DNA of 17,512 nt from CAZEUZ01 sp964515805 (GTDB taxonomy: Bacteria; Pseudomonadota; Gammaproteobacteria; Pseudomonadales; Cellvibrionaceae), in assembly GCA_964515805.1 (NCBI GenBank), contig CAZEUZ010000087.1, forward strand, positions 1 to 17,512, given 5' to 3'. Position numbers and translations under genes: made by a program. Shown here piece by piece: positions 6,518-13,982 of this stretch (position 1 is the first letter of the stretch; the number at the start of each line of letters is the position of its first letter). Below the pieces are notes generated by a model that was given only the letters and a program-made list of their open reading frames with translations, ran no database searches and was not told where the DNA came from.

Positions 6518-8437
6518 CTACAAGGAATTTGAGTTGTCCGAAGATTCTGCAAAAATTTCAATATCGGCATTAGCGCGCAATTGAGATTGCCACGCAGTGA
6601 ATTCATCACTAGAGTAGAACGATGCGAGATTATCACGCAAATTGGCTTGTTCTTCCTCAGTAAGGGAGCTCGCTGAGGCGTCTTCTACATTAAATAAGCT
6701 GATTAAAACATAATCACCATTGGATAAATGAGTATCTCCAATAGACCTTCCTTCGGCAACCGGTTTTGCCATAGAAAAAACAAAATCTATCAATTCCGCA
6801 TCGATTTCACTATCGTCTCTCTTGGCAGCGGTACGAGTTAAAACAGTCAATCCTTGGCTGGCAGCCACGGTTTTCAGATCTTGCCCTTCGTACAGCAATG
6901 AGCTCAAGGTTTCGGCATTTTTAGCCAATGTTAATTTGGCTTTTTTCAACCTAAGATCAGTTTCAATATCGCCTCGTTTTTCTTCTAAAGTCAACGTACG
7001 AACCGGCTGATAATCTATCATCTTGACCACAACAGCATGATTTTCAGCAATTTCAATCACATCACTGGCATAGGCTTCTTTAAGTACTTGATCACTGAAA
7101 ATAGCATTATTTACAGCGTTATTAGCCAATATCCCGGGCGCGCTGCTGCGATTAAACAATTCAGTCCGGTTAGCGACAACAGCCATTTTTTCATCGGATA
7201 GTTTTTCTGCGACCTCAGCTAAACTTTCGGCGTTGTAGGAAAGGTCTTTGAGCAAATCCAATTGTTCGATAAAAATTTCCTCTGCCTGTGTGGATTTTAA
7301 TGATCGTTCAATACGTTGACGCTCTTGTTCAAAACTGGGAGGTTGATTCTCTCGCAAAGATAACAACTTGATAAAATGTATGCCTGCCTCTGTCCTTACC
7401 GGCTCCGATACCTGGCCGACACTGATTCCAGCTAAGGCTTTTTCAAACTTTGGCGGGAATATATCCCCCGTCGTGAATCCGAGTGCCCCCCCCGAACTTT
7501 TGGAACCAATATCATCTGAATAACGGTTGACCAAATCTGTGAAATCCTCACCTGCGATCAAGGAAGCGGTTACTTCAGCAATGATATCTTCAGCATCTTC
7601 CTTATCCTCAATCAAAATATGGGCAGCTTCACGTTCAGTCTGTTGTTTATAACTAGCAACTTCTTGCTCATATTGTTGACGCAACATATCGTCATCTATA
7701 ACGACAGCATCGACTATCTCATCTGTGTTTATTTCGATGTACTCGACGGCCACTTTTTCGCTACTCAGATAAGCTGACTTATTCTCATCGTAAAAAGCTT
7801 GGATCTCTTTCTCGGTAACAGTGATCTGGCTTTCTACACTGTCAAGAGGTAAGGTTATCCAGCTAAACTCTCTGGTTTGAAAAGCCAATCTGGCTGCTGC
7901 ATTCCACTCCTGATCGATAACAAAACCACTGTCGACCAATAAGCGTTGAACCTGGCCAGCAATAATGTCATCCTTCAAAACCTCCTTAAAACCAGGAGCT
8001 GTGTAGCGCATTCTTGTCAGCCAATTCCTGAACAATTCAGGATCGTAGCGTCCATCTAGTTGGAATTGCGGTAGTGCAACGATGTACTCATCTAATGATT
8101 GATCACTAACCGTCATGTGGCTGTTGAGAGCTTGGTTGACTAGCAAGTTATAATCGATAAGACTGTCTAGCACTAAAGGTCTTAAACGTTCATCGGATAA
8201 GAAATCCGGTGGCAATTGATCTCCAAATTGAGAGATAAGTTGTTGCCTACGGCTCTCAACGGCTCTCAACAATTCGAGTTCGGTAATGGTATTACCGTCA
8301 ATACTAGCAACTTCACTGCCGTTGTAATCATTAACACCAGAGAACTGCAGTAGACTACCTACAAGAATAAATGACAAAAAACCGACTGCAATAAAGGCTA
8401 CGGTTCCCTTTAAATTGTTTCTCATAGATTGCAGCAT
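6518..8437 (-). CDS. ppiD: Peptidyl-prolyl isomerase/chaperone PpiD (SurA_N, parvulin)
   Basis: 639 residues, near E. coli PpiD (623). PpiD is anchored in the inner membrane by one N-terminal helix and works in the periplasm next to SecYEG on proteins leaving the translocon. Here the start is MLQSMRNNLKGTVAFIAV, with the membrane helix at about 11-31 and then a SurA_N-like region with the usual SVASIDGN-type motif (SEVASIDGN, 41-49). The parvulin domain is at about 267-360 (AAHILIED, GGALGFTTGD, AGIHFIKLL), and a C-terminal chaperone segment follows. Unlike the E. coli domain, this parvulin keeps His273 and His354, the Gly-rich GGALGF turn and the IHFIKL strand. AAGGATGA precedes the ATG. The gene sits 181 bp after hupB, beyond a terminator, so it probably has its own promoter. 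The unknown membrane protein follows directly. Confidence 0.95.
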   Translation of the reverse strand: MLQSMRNNLKGTVAFIAVGFLSFILVGSLLQFSGVNDYNGSEVASIDGNTITELELLRAVESRRQQLISQFGDQLPPDFLSDERLRPLVLDSLIDYNLLVNQALNSHMTVSDQSLDEYIVALPQFQLDGRYDPELFRNWLTRMRYTAPGFKEVLKDDIIAGQVQRLLVDSGFVIDQEWNAAARLAFQTREFSWITLPLDSVESQITVTEKEIQAFYDENKSAYLSSEKVAVEYIEINTDEIVDAVVIDDDMLRQQYEQEVASYKQQTEREAAHILIEDKEDAEDIIAEVTASLIAGEDFTDLVNRYSDDIGSKSSGGALGFTTGDIFPPKFEKALAGISVGQVSEPVRTEAGIHFIKLLSLRENQPPSFEQERQRIERSLKSTQAEEIFIEQLDLLKDLSYNAESLAEVAEKLSDEKMAVVANRTELFNRSSAPGILANNAVNNAIFSDQVLKEAYASDVIEIAENHAVVVKMIDYQPVRTLTLEEKRGDIETDLRLKKAKLTLAKNAETLSSLLYEGQDLKTVAASQGLTVLTRTAAKRDDSEIDAELIDFVFSMAKPVAEGRSIGDTHLSNGDYVLISLFNVEDASASSLTEEEQANLRDNLASFYSSDEFTAWQSQLRANADIEIFAESSDNSNSL

Positions 8438-8494
8438 AAGTCATCCTTAGAAATAAAATTCTCTTAACAACAAAGATCTTTAGCATCGTGAAAC

Positions 8495-8526
8495 AAAAAA
8501 GGCGTGTCAGTTACGACACACCTTTT
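8495..8526 (-). terminator. Intrinsic terminator downstream of hupB
   Basis: Read on the minus strand: a 12-bp stem (AAAAGGTGTGTC / GACACGCCTTTT, one G-T wobble), a six-base loop GTAACT, and six Ts including the end of the stem. It lies about 90 bases after the hupB stop and before ppiD, so it separates hupB from ppiD transcription. Confidence 0.9.
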
Positions 8527-8604
8527 CAGCTAGTAGCCTATTATAGATTAGTAACCAAACAATAGCTGGTCAAAATGATTGGTATCTGACCGCAAGGCTT
8601 GGGT

Positions 8605-8630
8605 ATTAATAAATAAGCTCATTTATTAAT
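8605..8630 (-). repeat. Perfect 10-bp inverted repeat overlapping the hupB stop codon
   Basis: ATTAATAAAT and ATTTATTAAT arms separated by six bases. On the minus strand the left arm encodes the last residues and the loop side holds the TGA stop. The arms are A/T only, so the RNA hairpin would be weak. Its role is unknown. Confidence 0.5.
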
Positions 8631-8903
8631 CGTATCTTTCAATGTTTTACCCGGCTTGAAATTTGGAACTTTTGCAGCAGCAATACTAATTTCCTCTCCA
8701 GTTCTAGGATTTCGACCTGTGCGGGCCTTTCTTTCTTTTGGTGAGAAAGTGCCAAAACCGGCTATACTGATCGAGTTATTCTGCGCAAGTTGTTCTGTCA
8801 CTGTGCCCATAAACGCATTGACGGCTGCTTCCGCAACCGTTCTTGACATGCCTGCATGTTTAGCGACTGCACCAATAAACTGCGATTTATTCAATTTACT
8901 CAC
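8619..8903 (-). CDS. hupB: DNA-binding protein HU (HupB)
   Basis: 94 residues, a full-length HU. This small basic dimer bends and compacts DNA in the nucleoid. The sequence contains the HU signature: NKSQFIGAVAKHAGMS at the N-terminus, GFGTFSPKERKARTGRNP (start of the beta-arm), TGEEISIAAAKVPNFKPGK and LKDTINK at the end. Gene order (lon-hupB-ppiD) fits hupB rather than hupA or the ihf genes. The start is a GTG at 8903 backed by GAGGTGA a few bases upstream. A TTG three codons in would give the E. coli-like N-terminus but is too far from the Shine-Dalgarno. It is expressed from its own promoter (about 9099-9127) with a leader near 190 nt and ends at the terminator at 8495-8526. Confidence 0.96.
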   Translation of the reverse strand: MSKLNKSQFIGAVAKHAGMSRTVAEAAVNAFMGTVTEQLAQNNSISIAGFGTFSPKERKARTGRNPRTGEEISIAAAKVPNFKPGKTLKDTINK

Positions 8904-8906
8904 ATC

Positions 8907-8913
8907 TCACCTC
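8907..8913 (-). promoter_or_regulatory. Shine-Dalgarno GAGGTGA that supports the GTG start of hupB
   Basis: GAGGTGA on the minus strand with the GAGG core six bases before the GTG at 8903. Confidence 0.7.
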
Positions 8914-9098
8914 TCTTGGTTAATTGTGTTAGTTATCTTGTGTTAATTTAAATTGAGTTGAGTGGCTAAACAAAACCAAGACGTGTCATCAGTTTATACT
9001 GCTTTACTGACTCAACGCAGGTTTATTTTAACGACCAACTATTAACTTGTTTATCTCTTGCTGTCTGATAGTAATCACCCTATCTATTCAGAATTCGA

Positions 9099-9127
9099 TT
9101 TATACCAATAGAGCATGGGGCGGTCAA
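9099..9127 (-). promoter_or_regulatory. Sigma-70-type promoter for hupB
   Basis: Minus strand: TTGACC (-35), a 17-bp spacer, TATAAA (-10). Each box matches consensus at five of six bases and the spacing is optimal. The predicted start of transcription is near 9092, about 190 nt before the hupB start codon. Confidence 0.75.
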
Positions 9128-9137
9128 GATCACAATC

Positions 9138-9168
9138 AGTATATTTTCAAATTAGAGGTAAATATACT
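9138..9168. repeat. 9-bp inverted repeat upstream of the hupB promoter
   Basis: AGTATATTT and AAATATACT, a perfect match, separated by 13 bases. It begins 10 bp upstream of the -35 box. It could be a protein-binding site, an A/T-rich UP-like element, or a weak hairpin at the end of the lon message. Confidence 0.45.
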
Positions 9169-9215
9169 CAAAAAATGTACCTAAAACAGATGTTGATACC
9201 TTTTGAATCTTAACG

Positions 9216-11630
9216 TTAGTGAGTTTTAATTGCTACTGAATTGTCATTTTCATTCAGAGCTCTTGATTTGAGAGCTTTGTACTCACTATCGGATAAAGGT
9301 TCCGGCATATACTGCAAGGCAATTTCGAGCACTTGATCGACCCATTTGACAGGGATAATTTCTATATCCTGCTTGATATTATCCGGTATTTCCTTAAGAT
9401 CAGGTTCATTATCCAACGGGATGATGACTGTATTTACCCCTCCACGATGAGCTGCCAATAATTTCTCCTTCAAACCGCCGATTCGCAGCACTTGACCTCT
9501 CAGGGTTATTTCCCCGGTCATTGCAACGTCCGACCTTATTGGAATATTAGTGACAATCGAGGCCAATGCGGTACACATAGCGATACCTGCACTGGGACCA
9601 TCCTTAGGTGTCGCCCCTTCGGGAACATGTATATGGATATCAAATTTCTCTAAACAGTCAGGCGCTTTACCCAATACTTGCGCACGGGATAAAATAACGG
9701 TGAGCGCTGCTTGAATGGATTCTTGCATCACATCGCCCAGAGAACCAGTTTTTACTATACGGCCTTTGCCGTGCACAATAGATGATTCTATGGTCAGCAA
9801 CTCACCGCCAACTTGCGTCCATGCCAACCCGGTGACTCTTCCGATTTGATTTTCTTCTTCGGCAACACCGTAGTCAAATTTACGAACACCGAGATAACCT
9901 TCCAAACCATCCGATTTAATCGTAACTGTTTCCTTGGACTGTTGTTTGACGTGTGCGATAACTACTTTACGGCAAATTTTTGATAATTCGCGCTCGAGAC
10001 TGCGAACACCTGCTTCGCGAGTATAGTAACGGATAATATCGCGCACTGCTTCGTCTTTGATGACCAGTTCGCCTTCTTTGACTCCGTTGCGTTTCATTTG
10101 TTTAGGGCTTAGGTATCGTTGGGCGATGTTAATTTTTTCATCTTCAGTGTAGCCTGGAAGACGGATGATCTCCATTCGGTCCAGTAACGGAGCTGGTATA
10201 TTCATCGAATTCGAGGTACAGATAAACATGATATCGGACAGATCGTAGTCGACTTCGATGTAATGATCATTGAATGTTTCGTTCTGCTCCGGATCCAACA
10301 CTTCAAGTAACGCAGAAGCAGGATCACCACGGTAATCCATACCCATCTTATCGATTTCATCTAATAAGAAGAGAGGATTTTTTACACCAACTTTAGCTAT
10401 TTTTTGCACGAGCTTACCCGGCATCGAGCCAATGTAAGTACGCCTATGACCTCGGATTTCCGCCTCATCGCGGACGCCACCTAATGCCATACGAATAAAC
10501 TTGCGGTTGGTGGCTCTGGCTATAGATTTACCCAAAGAGGTCTTACCTACCCCCGGTGGACCCACCAGGCAAAGCACTGAACCTTTAACTTTTTTGACCC
10601 GCATCTGCACGGCCAAGTACTCTAATATCCGCTCTTTAACGTCCTTCAAACCGTAATGATCAGCTTCTAAAATAGATTCCGCACGCGCTAAATCGTTGCG
10701 GACTTTGCTGCGTTTTTTCCAGGGAATACTAGTCATCCAATCGATATAAGAACGCAATACAGAAGCTTCTGCCGACATAGGCGACATCATTTTTAACTTG
10801 TTTAGCTCTGAGAGGCTTTTCTGTTTGGCTTCTTTAGTCATCCCGGCGTCATTGATTTTACGCTCAAAATTTTCTGCCTCGTCGACTTCTTCGTTTATAT
10901 CGCCAAGCTCTTTCTGTATCGCCTTGATTTGTTCATTGAGATAATATTCGCGTTGACTCTTTTCCATTTGTTCTTTAACACGACCACGGATACGTTTATC
11001 TACTCGGTAAAAGTCAATTTCACCTGCCATCAATTCGAGCAACCGCTCAATCCGGACACGTTGATCATTAATCTCCAAAATACCTTGCTTTTGTGGCAAC
11101 TTAAGGGGCATATGGCTGGCAATCGTGTCAGCTAATCGGCCAACATCTTCAATACCTGACAATGAGGTAAAAACCTCTGTAGGCACTTTTTTACTGACTT
11201 TAACGTATTGCTCAAATTGGGTAAGCAACGCTCTAACCAACACTTCGATATCAGTTTTAGCCAGGGGGTTAATTTCAAGAAGTTGAACATTAGCCTGAAT
11301 ACAAGGAGGGGTGTCAATCACTGACAAAATATGTCCTCGATGCTTTCCTTCTACCAATACCTTTACGGTGCCATCTGGAAGTTTCAACAACTGTAGGATA
11401 GAAGCAATGGTACCTACTGAGTATATATCCTGTTGAACTGGATCATCCTCTGAAGGATTTTTCTGAGCTGTTAATAAGACTTGCTTATTGGAGGCCATTG
11501 CGGCATCTAGCGCCTGAATGGATTTTTCCCTGCCTACAAACAAGGGGATTGTCATGAAGGGATAAACGACCACATCGCGCAGAGGCAATAGAGGCAATCG
11601 GATCTGGTTAATATTAGTTGCTGTATTCAT
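9216..11630 (-). CDS. lon: ATP-dependent serine protease Lon (LonA)
   Basis: 804 residues, E. coli Lon being 784; the extra length is mostly the C-terminal tail. Lon is a hexameric cytosolic AAA+ protease for damaged and short-lived regulatory proteins. It has the N-terminal substrate-binding domain (from LPLLPLRDVVVYP), a coiled region (about 210-300), Walker A GPPGVGKT (357-364), Walker B FLLDEIDK (Asp424, Glu425), and the protease domain with Ser680 in PKDGPSAG and Lys723 in GGLKEKL, the LonA catalytic dyad. The start is ATG 11630, 37 bp after clpX. There is no Shine-Dalgarno, and the ATG abuts the stop of a four-codon reading frame. The clpX-lon-hupB order is the classic one. A heat-shock promoter would have to lie inside clpX, and I could not identify one. 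Confidence 0.98.
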   Translation of the reverse strand: MNTATNINQIRLPLLPLRDVVVYPFMTIPLFVGREKSIQALDAAMASNKQVLLTAQKNPSEDDPVQQDIYSVGTIASILQLLKLPDGTVKVLVEGKHRGHILSVIDTPPCIQANVQLLEINPLAKTDIEVLVRALLTQFEQYVKVSKKVPTEVFTSLSGIEDVGRLADTIASHMPLKLPQKQGILEINDQRVRIERLLELMAGEIDFYRVDKRIRGRVKEQMEKSQREYYLNEQIKAIQKELGDINEEVDEAENFERKINDAGMTKEAKQKSLSELNKLKMMSPMSAEASVLRSYIDWMTSIPWKKRSKVRNDLARAESILEADHYGLKDVKERILEYLAVQMRVKKVKGSVLCLVGPPGVGKTSLGKSIARATNRKFIRMALGGVRDEAEIRGHRRTYIGSMPGKLVQKIAKVGVKNPLFLLDEIDKMGMDYRGDPASALLEVLDPEQNETFNDHYIEVDYDLSDIMFICTSNSMNIPAPLLDRMEIIRLPGYTEDEKINIAQRYLSPKQMKRNGVKEGELVIKDEAVRDIIRYYTREAGVRSLERELSKICRKVVIAHVKQQSKETVTIKSDGLEGYLGVRKFDYGVAEEENQIGRVTGLAWTQVGGELLTIESSIVHGKGRIVKTGSLGDVMQESIQAALTVILSRAQVLGKAPDCLEKFDIHIHVPEGATPKDGPSAGIAMCTALASIVTNIPIRSDVAMTGEITLRGQVLRIGGLKEKLLAAHRGGVNTVIIPLDNEPDLKEIPDNIKQDIEIIPVKWVDQVLEIALQYMPEPLSDSEYKALKSRALNENDNSVAIKTH

Positions 11631-11667
11631 CTATGTTTTTTTCATTGCGGTAATTACGAATTGTCAC

Positions 11668-12963
11668 CTAGTCTTTTGGCGCGGCTTTAACTTTCTCACT
11701 GTTATCGTAAACCAGTAGTGGCTCTGAATCCCCATTGATGACGCTCTCATCAACCACTACTTTAACCACATTGTTTTCGGATGGTATACGGTACATCGTT
11801 TCCAACAAGACTGACTCCATGATGGAACGTAGACCGCGAGCACCGGTTTTACGCTCCATGGCTTTGGCAGCAATCGCTTTTAAAGCATCGACACGAAAAT
11901 CAATTTCGACATTTTCCATTTCAAACAATTTGGCATACTGCTTGGTCAGAGAATTTTTGGGCTCGGTCAATATTCGAACCAGTGCTTCTTCATCAAGTTC
12001 ATCCAATGTCGCTACCATTGGCATGCGGCCGACAAATTCAGGGATTAATCCATAGCGAACCAAGTCCTCCGCCTCAAGATCCTTGAGTGAATCACCAAAG
12101 CCTTTGTCGTCGTTCTTATTTTTAATGACCGCATTAAAACCTATTCCAACTTTCTCAGAACGGTCTTGTATCACTTTATCCAAGCCGGCAAAAGCGCCAC
12201 CACATATAAATAGAATGTTACTCGTATCTACTTGTAGAAATTCTTGTTGAGGGTGTTTTCTGCCACCTTGCGGAGGCACTGAAGCAATGGTGCCTTCGAT
12301 AAGCTTTAACAAGGCTTGCTGTACACCTTCGCCGGACACGTCGCGAGTAATGGAAGGGTTATCACTCTTGCGGGAGATTTTATCAATTTCATCGATATAT
12401 ACGATTCCCTGCTGCGCTTTTTCAACATCGTAATCACATTTTTGCAGCAATTTCTGGATGATATTTTCGACGTCTTCACCGACGTAACCGGCTTCCGTTA
12501 ATGTCGTTGCATCAGCAATCGTGAAAGGCACGTGTAAGAGCCGAGCCAGTGTCTCAGCCAACAGAGTTTTACCACTTCCCGTGGGGCCAATGAGCAAAAT
12601 ATTACTCTTGCTCAGCTCTATCTCTTCCTTGGAAAGCTTAGCCTCACCAAAGCGCAAGCGTTTATAATGGTTATAAACGGCGACAGCCAACACGCGTTTG
12701 GCACGGTTCTGCCCGATGACGTAATCACCCAATATCTCGGCAATTTCCATCGGGATAGGCAATTTATCGGCATCGTCTTCAGCAGGATTACTTTCTTGGA
12801 TTCCCTCACGGATAATGTCGTTGCATAAATCGACGCATTCGTCACAAATGAAAACCGAAGGACCAGCAATTAACTTGCGTACTTCATGCTGACTTTTGCC
12901 ACAGAATGAGCAGTAGAGTAATTTACCATTTTCGTCATTACTTTCTTTGCCGTGATCGGTCAT
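11668..12963 (-). CDS. clpX: ATP-dependent Clp protease ATP-binding subunit ClpX
   Basis: 431 residues. This hexameric AAA+ unfoldase feeds tagged substrates (for example ssrA-tagged) into ClpP. The N-terminal zinc-binding domain has Cys18, Cys21, Cys40 and Cys43 (LYCSFCGK, FICDECVDLC). Walker A is GPTGSGKT (126-133), the pore loop GYVG is at 159-162, and Walker B is IVYIDEID (Asp191, Glu192). The ClpP-docking IGF tripeptide is at 274-276 (KVGIGFNAV), and the sensor-2 region is RKTGARGLRSIME. All parts for ClpP partnership are present. A GGAG lies about 9 bases before the ATG. The gene is 165 bp after clpP, a gap that holds a possible promoter, and 37 bp before lon. Confidence 0.98.
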   Translation of the reverse strand: MTDHGKESNDENGKLLYCSFCGKSQHEVRKLIAGPSVFICDECVDLCNDIIREGIQESNPAEDDADKLPIPMEIAEILGDYVIGQNRAKRVLAVAVYNHYKRLRFGEAKLSKEEIELSKSNILLIGPTGSGKTLLAETLARLLHVPFTIADATTLTEAGYVGEDVENIIQKLLQKCDYDVEKAQQGIVYIDEIDKISRKSDNPSITRDVSGEGVQQALLKLIEGTIASVPPQGGRKHPQQEFLQVDTSNILFICGGAFAGLDKVIQDRSEKVGIGFNAVIKNKNDDKGFGDSLKDLEAEDLVRYGLIPEFVGRMPMVATLDELDEEALVRILTEPKNSLTKQYAKLFEMENVEIDFRVDALKAIAAKAMERKTGARGLRSIMESVLLETMYRIPSENNVVKVVVDESVINGDSEPLLVYDNSEKVKAAPKD

Positions 12964-13054
12964 TAATACACTCCGCTAACAGTTCTATCCTTTTGATAAT
13001 ATAGCAAATCGTTTACTGCGCATAAAACTTCTATTTAATACCCGTTGAACACAC

Positions 13055-13084
13055 ATCATAGAGTTACAGCAACCAAAATACCAA
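13055..13084 (-). promoter_or_regulatory. Possible promoter between clpP and clpX
   Basis: Minus strand TTGGTA, an 18-bp spacer, TATGAT: four of six and five of six matches to sigma-70 boxes. The leader to clpX would be near 85 nt. This is a modest match in A/T-rich DNA. Confidence 0.3.
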
Positions 13085-13128
13085 ATTGTATGGGAATTTT
13101 GAAATACAACACGTCCATACTAATCGAG

Positions 13129-13773
13129 CTATTTCTTTGGCGTATCCGGCCTTTCTATCAATACAGAGTCAATTAGACCGTATTGCTTCGATTCCTCTGC
13201 ATTCATAAAGTTATCCCTTTCGGTGTCCTTAGCAATTTTTGCTACTGATTGACCTGTGTGAGATGCCATGATTTCGTTTAGGCGATGACGAATTTTGATA
13301 ATTTCTTCGGCGTGAATGGAGATATCAGTTGCCTGCCCCTGCGCACCGCCGCTAGGCTGATGGATCATAACACGAGCATTAGCTAAGCAATGCCGTTTAC
13401 CTGCGGCGCCTGCGGCCAACAGAAAAGCGCCCATACTGCAAGCTTGACCAACACAAATAGTGCTGATATCGGGCTTAACAAACTGCATAGTATCGTAAAT
13501 TGAAAACCCCGCAGTTACTGAACCGCCAGGTGAATTGATGTAGAGATGAATATCCTTATCAGGATTTTCAGCCTCCAGGAACAGCAGCTGGGCAACCACC
13601 AGATTAGCCATGTAGTCTTCGACTTGACCTACTAAAAAGATGACGCGCTCTTTTAATAGTCGGGAATAGATATCATAAGAGCGCTCTCCTCGGGCAGTTT
13701 GTTCGATAACCATAGGCACCAAACCTGAAGCGCGTGTGGGTTGAGCCATGGCGGTGACACTAAGGTTTGTCAT
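13129..13773 (-). CDS. clpP: ATP-dependent Clp protease proteolytic subunit ClpP
   Basis: 214 residues, E. coli ClpP being 207. It forms the 14-mer serine protease chamber served by ClpX (next gene) and ClpA. The catalytic triad is complete: Ser113 in GQACSMGAFLL, His138 in RVMIHQPSGG and Asp187 in DTERDNFM. The handle and core motifs are standard (ERVIFLVGQVED, YINSPGGSVTAG). The N-terminal region before LVPMVIEQT resembles the short propeptide removed in E. coli. GGAAGG precedes the ATG at 13773. A second ATG at 13749 is possible but has no better ribosome site. It lies 209 bp after tig, so it may have its own promoter. Confidence 0.98.
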   Translation of the reverse strand: MTNLSVTAMAQPTRASGLVPMVIEQTARGERSYDIYSRLLKERVIFLVGQVEDYMANLVVAQLLFLEAENPDKDIHLYINSPGGSVTAGFSIYDTMQFVKPDISTICVGQACSMGAFLLAAGAAGKRHCLANARVMIHQPSGGAQGQATDISIHAEEIIKIRHRLNEIMASHTGQSVAKIAKDTERDNFMNAEESKQYGLIDSVLIERPDTPKK

Positions 13774-13982
13774 ACTATTTACCTTCCTGAGCTAGTAAAC
13801 TTAAAATTAACAAATCATTCGGCTGGTTGTAGAATTTGGCCAGTTATCACTAGTATCATCTGATGATTTGGAATCAATAAAAGGAGTATGACCATTCAAA
13901 ATCAGCAAAGTTCTCTGGTTTGTAAGCGCTTATTCATGCGCACCTAACGTGCAAATTTAGACAATTTATTATTGAACAATGG
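13774..13982. other. tig-clpP intergenic region
   Basis: 209 bp without a gene. It contains a 13-bp palindrome (ATCATC-T-GATGAT, 13855-13867) and a TAAGCGCTTA palindrome near 13922. I found no convincing terminator or promoter, and no clean sigma-32 match. Confidence 0.4.

Larger units (their letters stand above)
8904..9215. other. 312-bp lon-hupB intergenic region
   Basis: No open frame of note. On the minus strand it holds, in order after the lon stop, a perfect inverted repeat (9138-9168), a sigma-70-like promoter (9099-9127), a leader of about 190 nt and the hupB Shine-Dalgarno at 8907-8913. I see no G+C-rich terminator after lon, so read-through into hupB is possible. Confidence 0.6.

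Noticed and set aside
8251..8270. Tandem copy of GGCTCTCAAC inside ppiD
   Set aside because: The unit is 10 bases, yet the reading frame and the family-like sequence around it (VESRRQQLISQ) are intact, so it is likely chance similarity, not a recent duplication.
8472..8481. AAAGATCTTT palindrome upstream of ppiD
   Set aside because: Short and A/T-rich, with no matching promoter boxes nearby. Such palindromes arise often by chance.
9128..9215. Rho-independent terminator after lon
   Set aside because: The only inverted repeat there is A/T-only with a 13-base loop and no T-run after it on the minus strand.
13880..13925. Heat-shock (sigma-32-like) promoter before clpP
   Set aside because: TTTTGAA followed by CTCCTTTTAT only loosely resembles the consensus, and the -10 part lacks the CCCCAT core.
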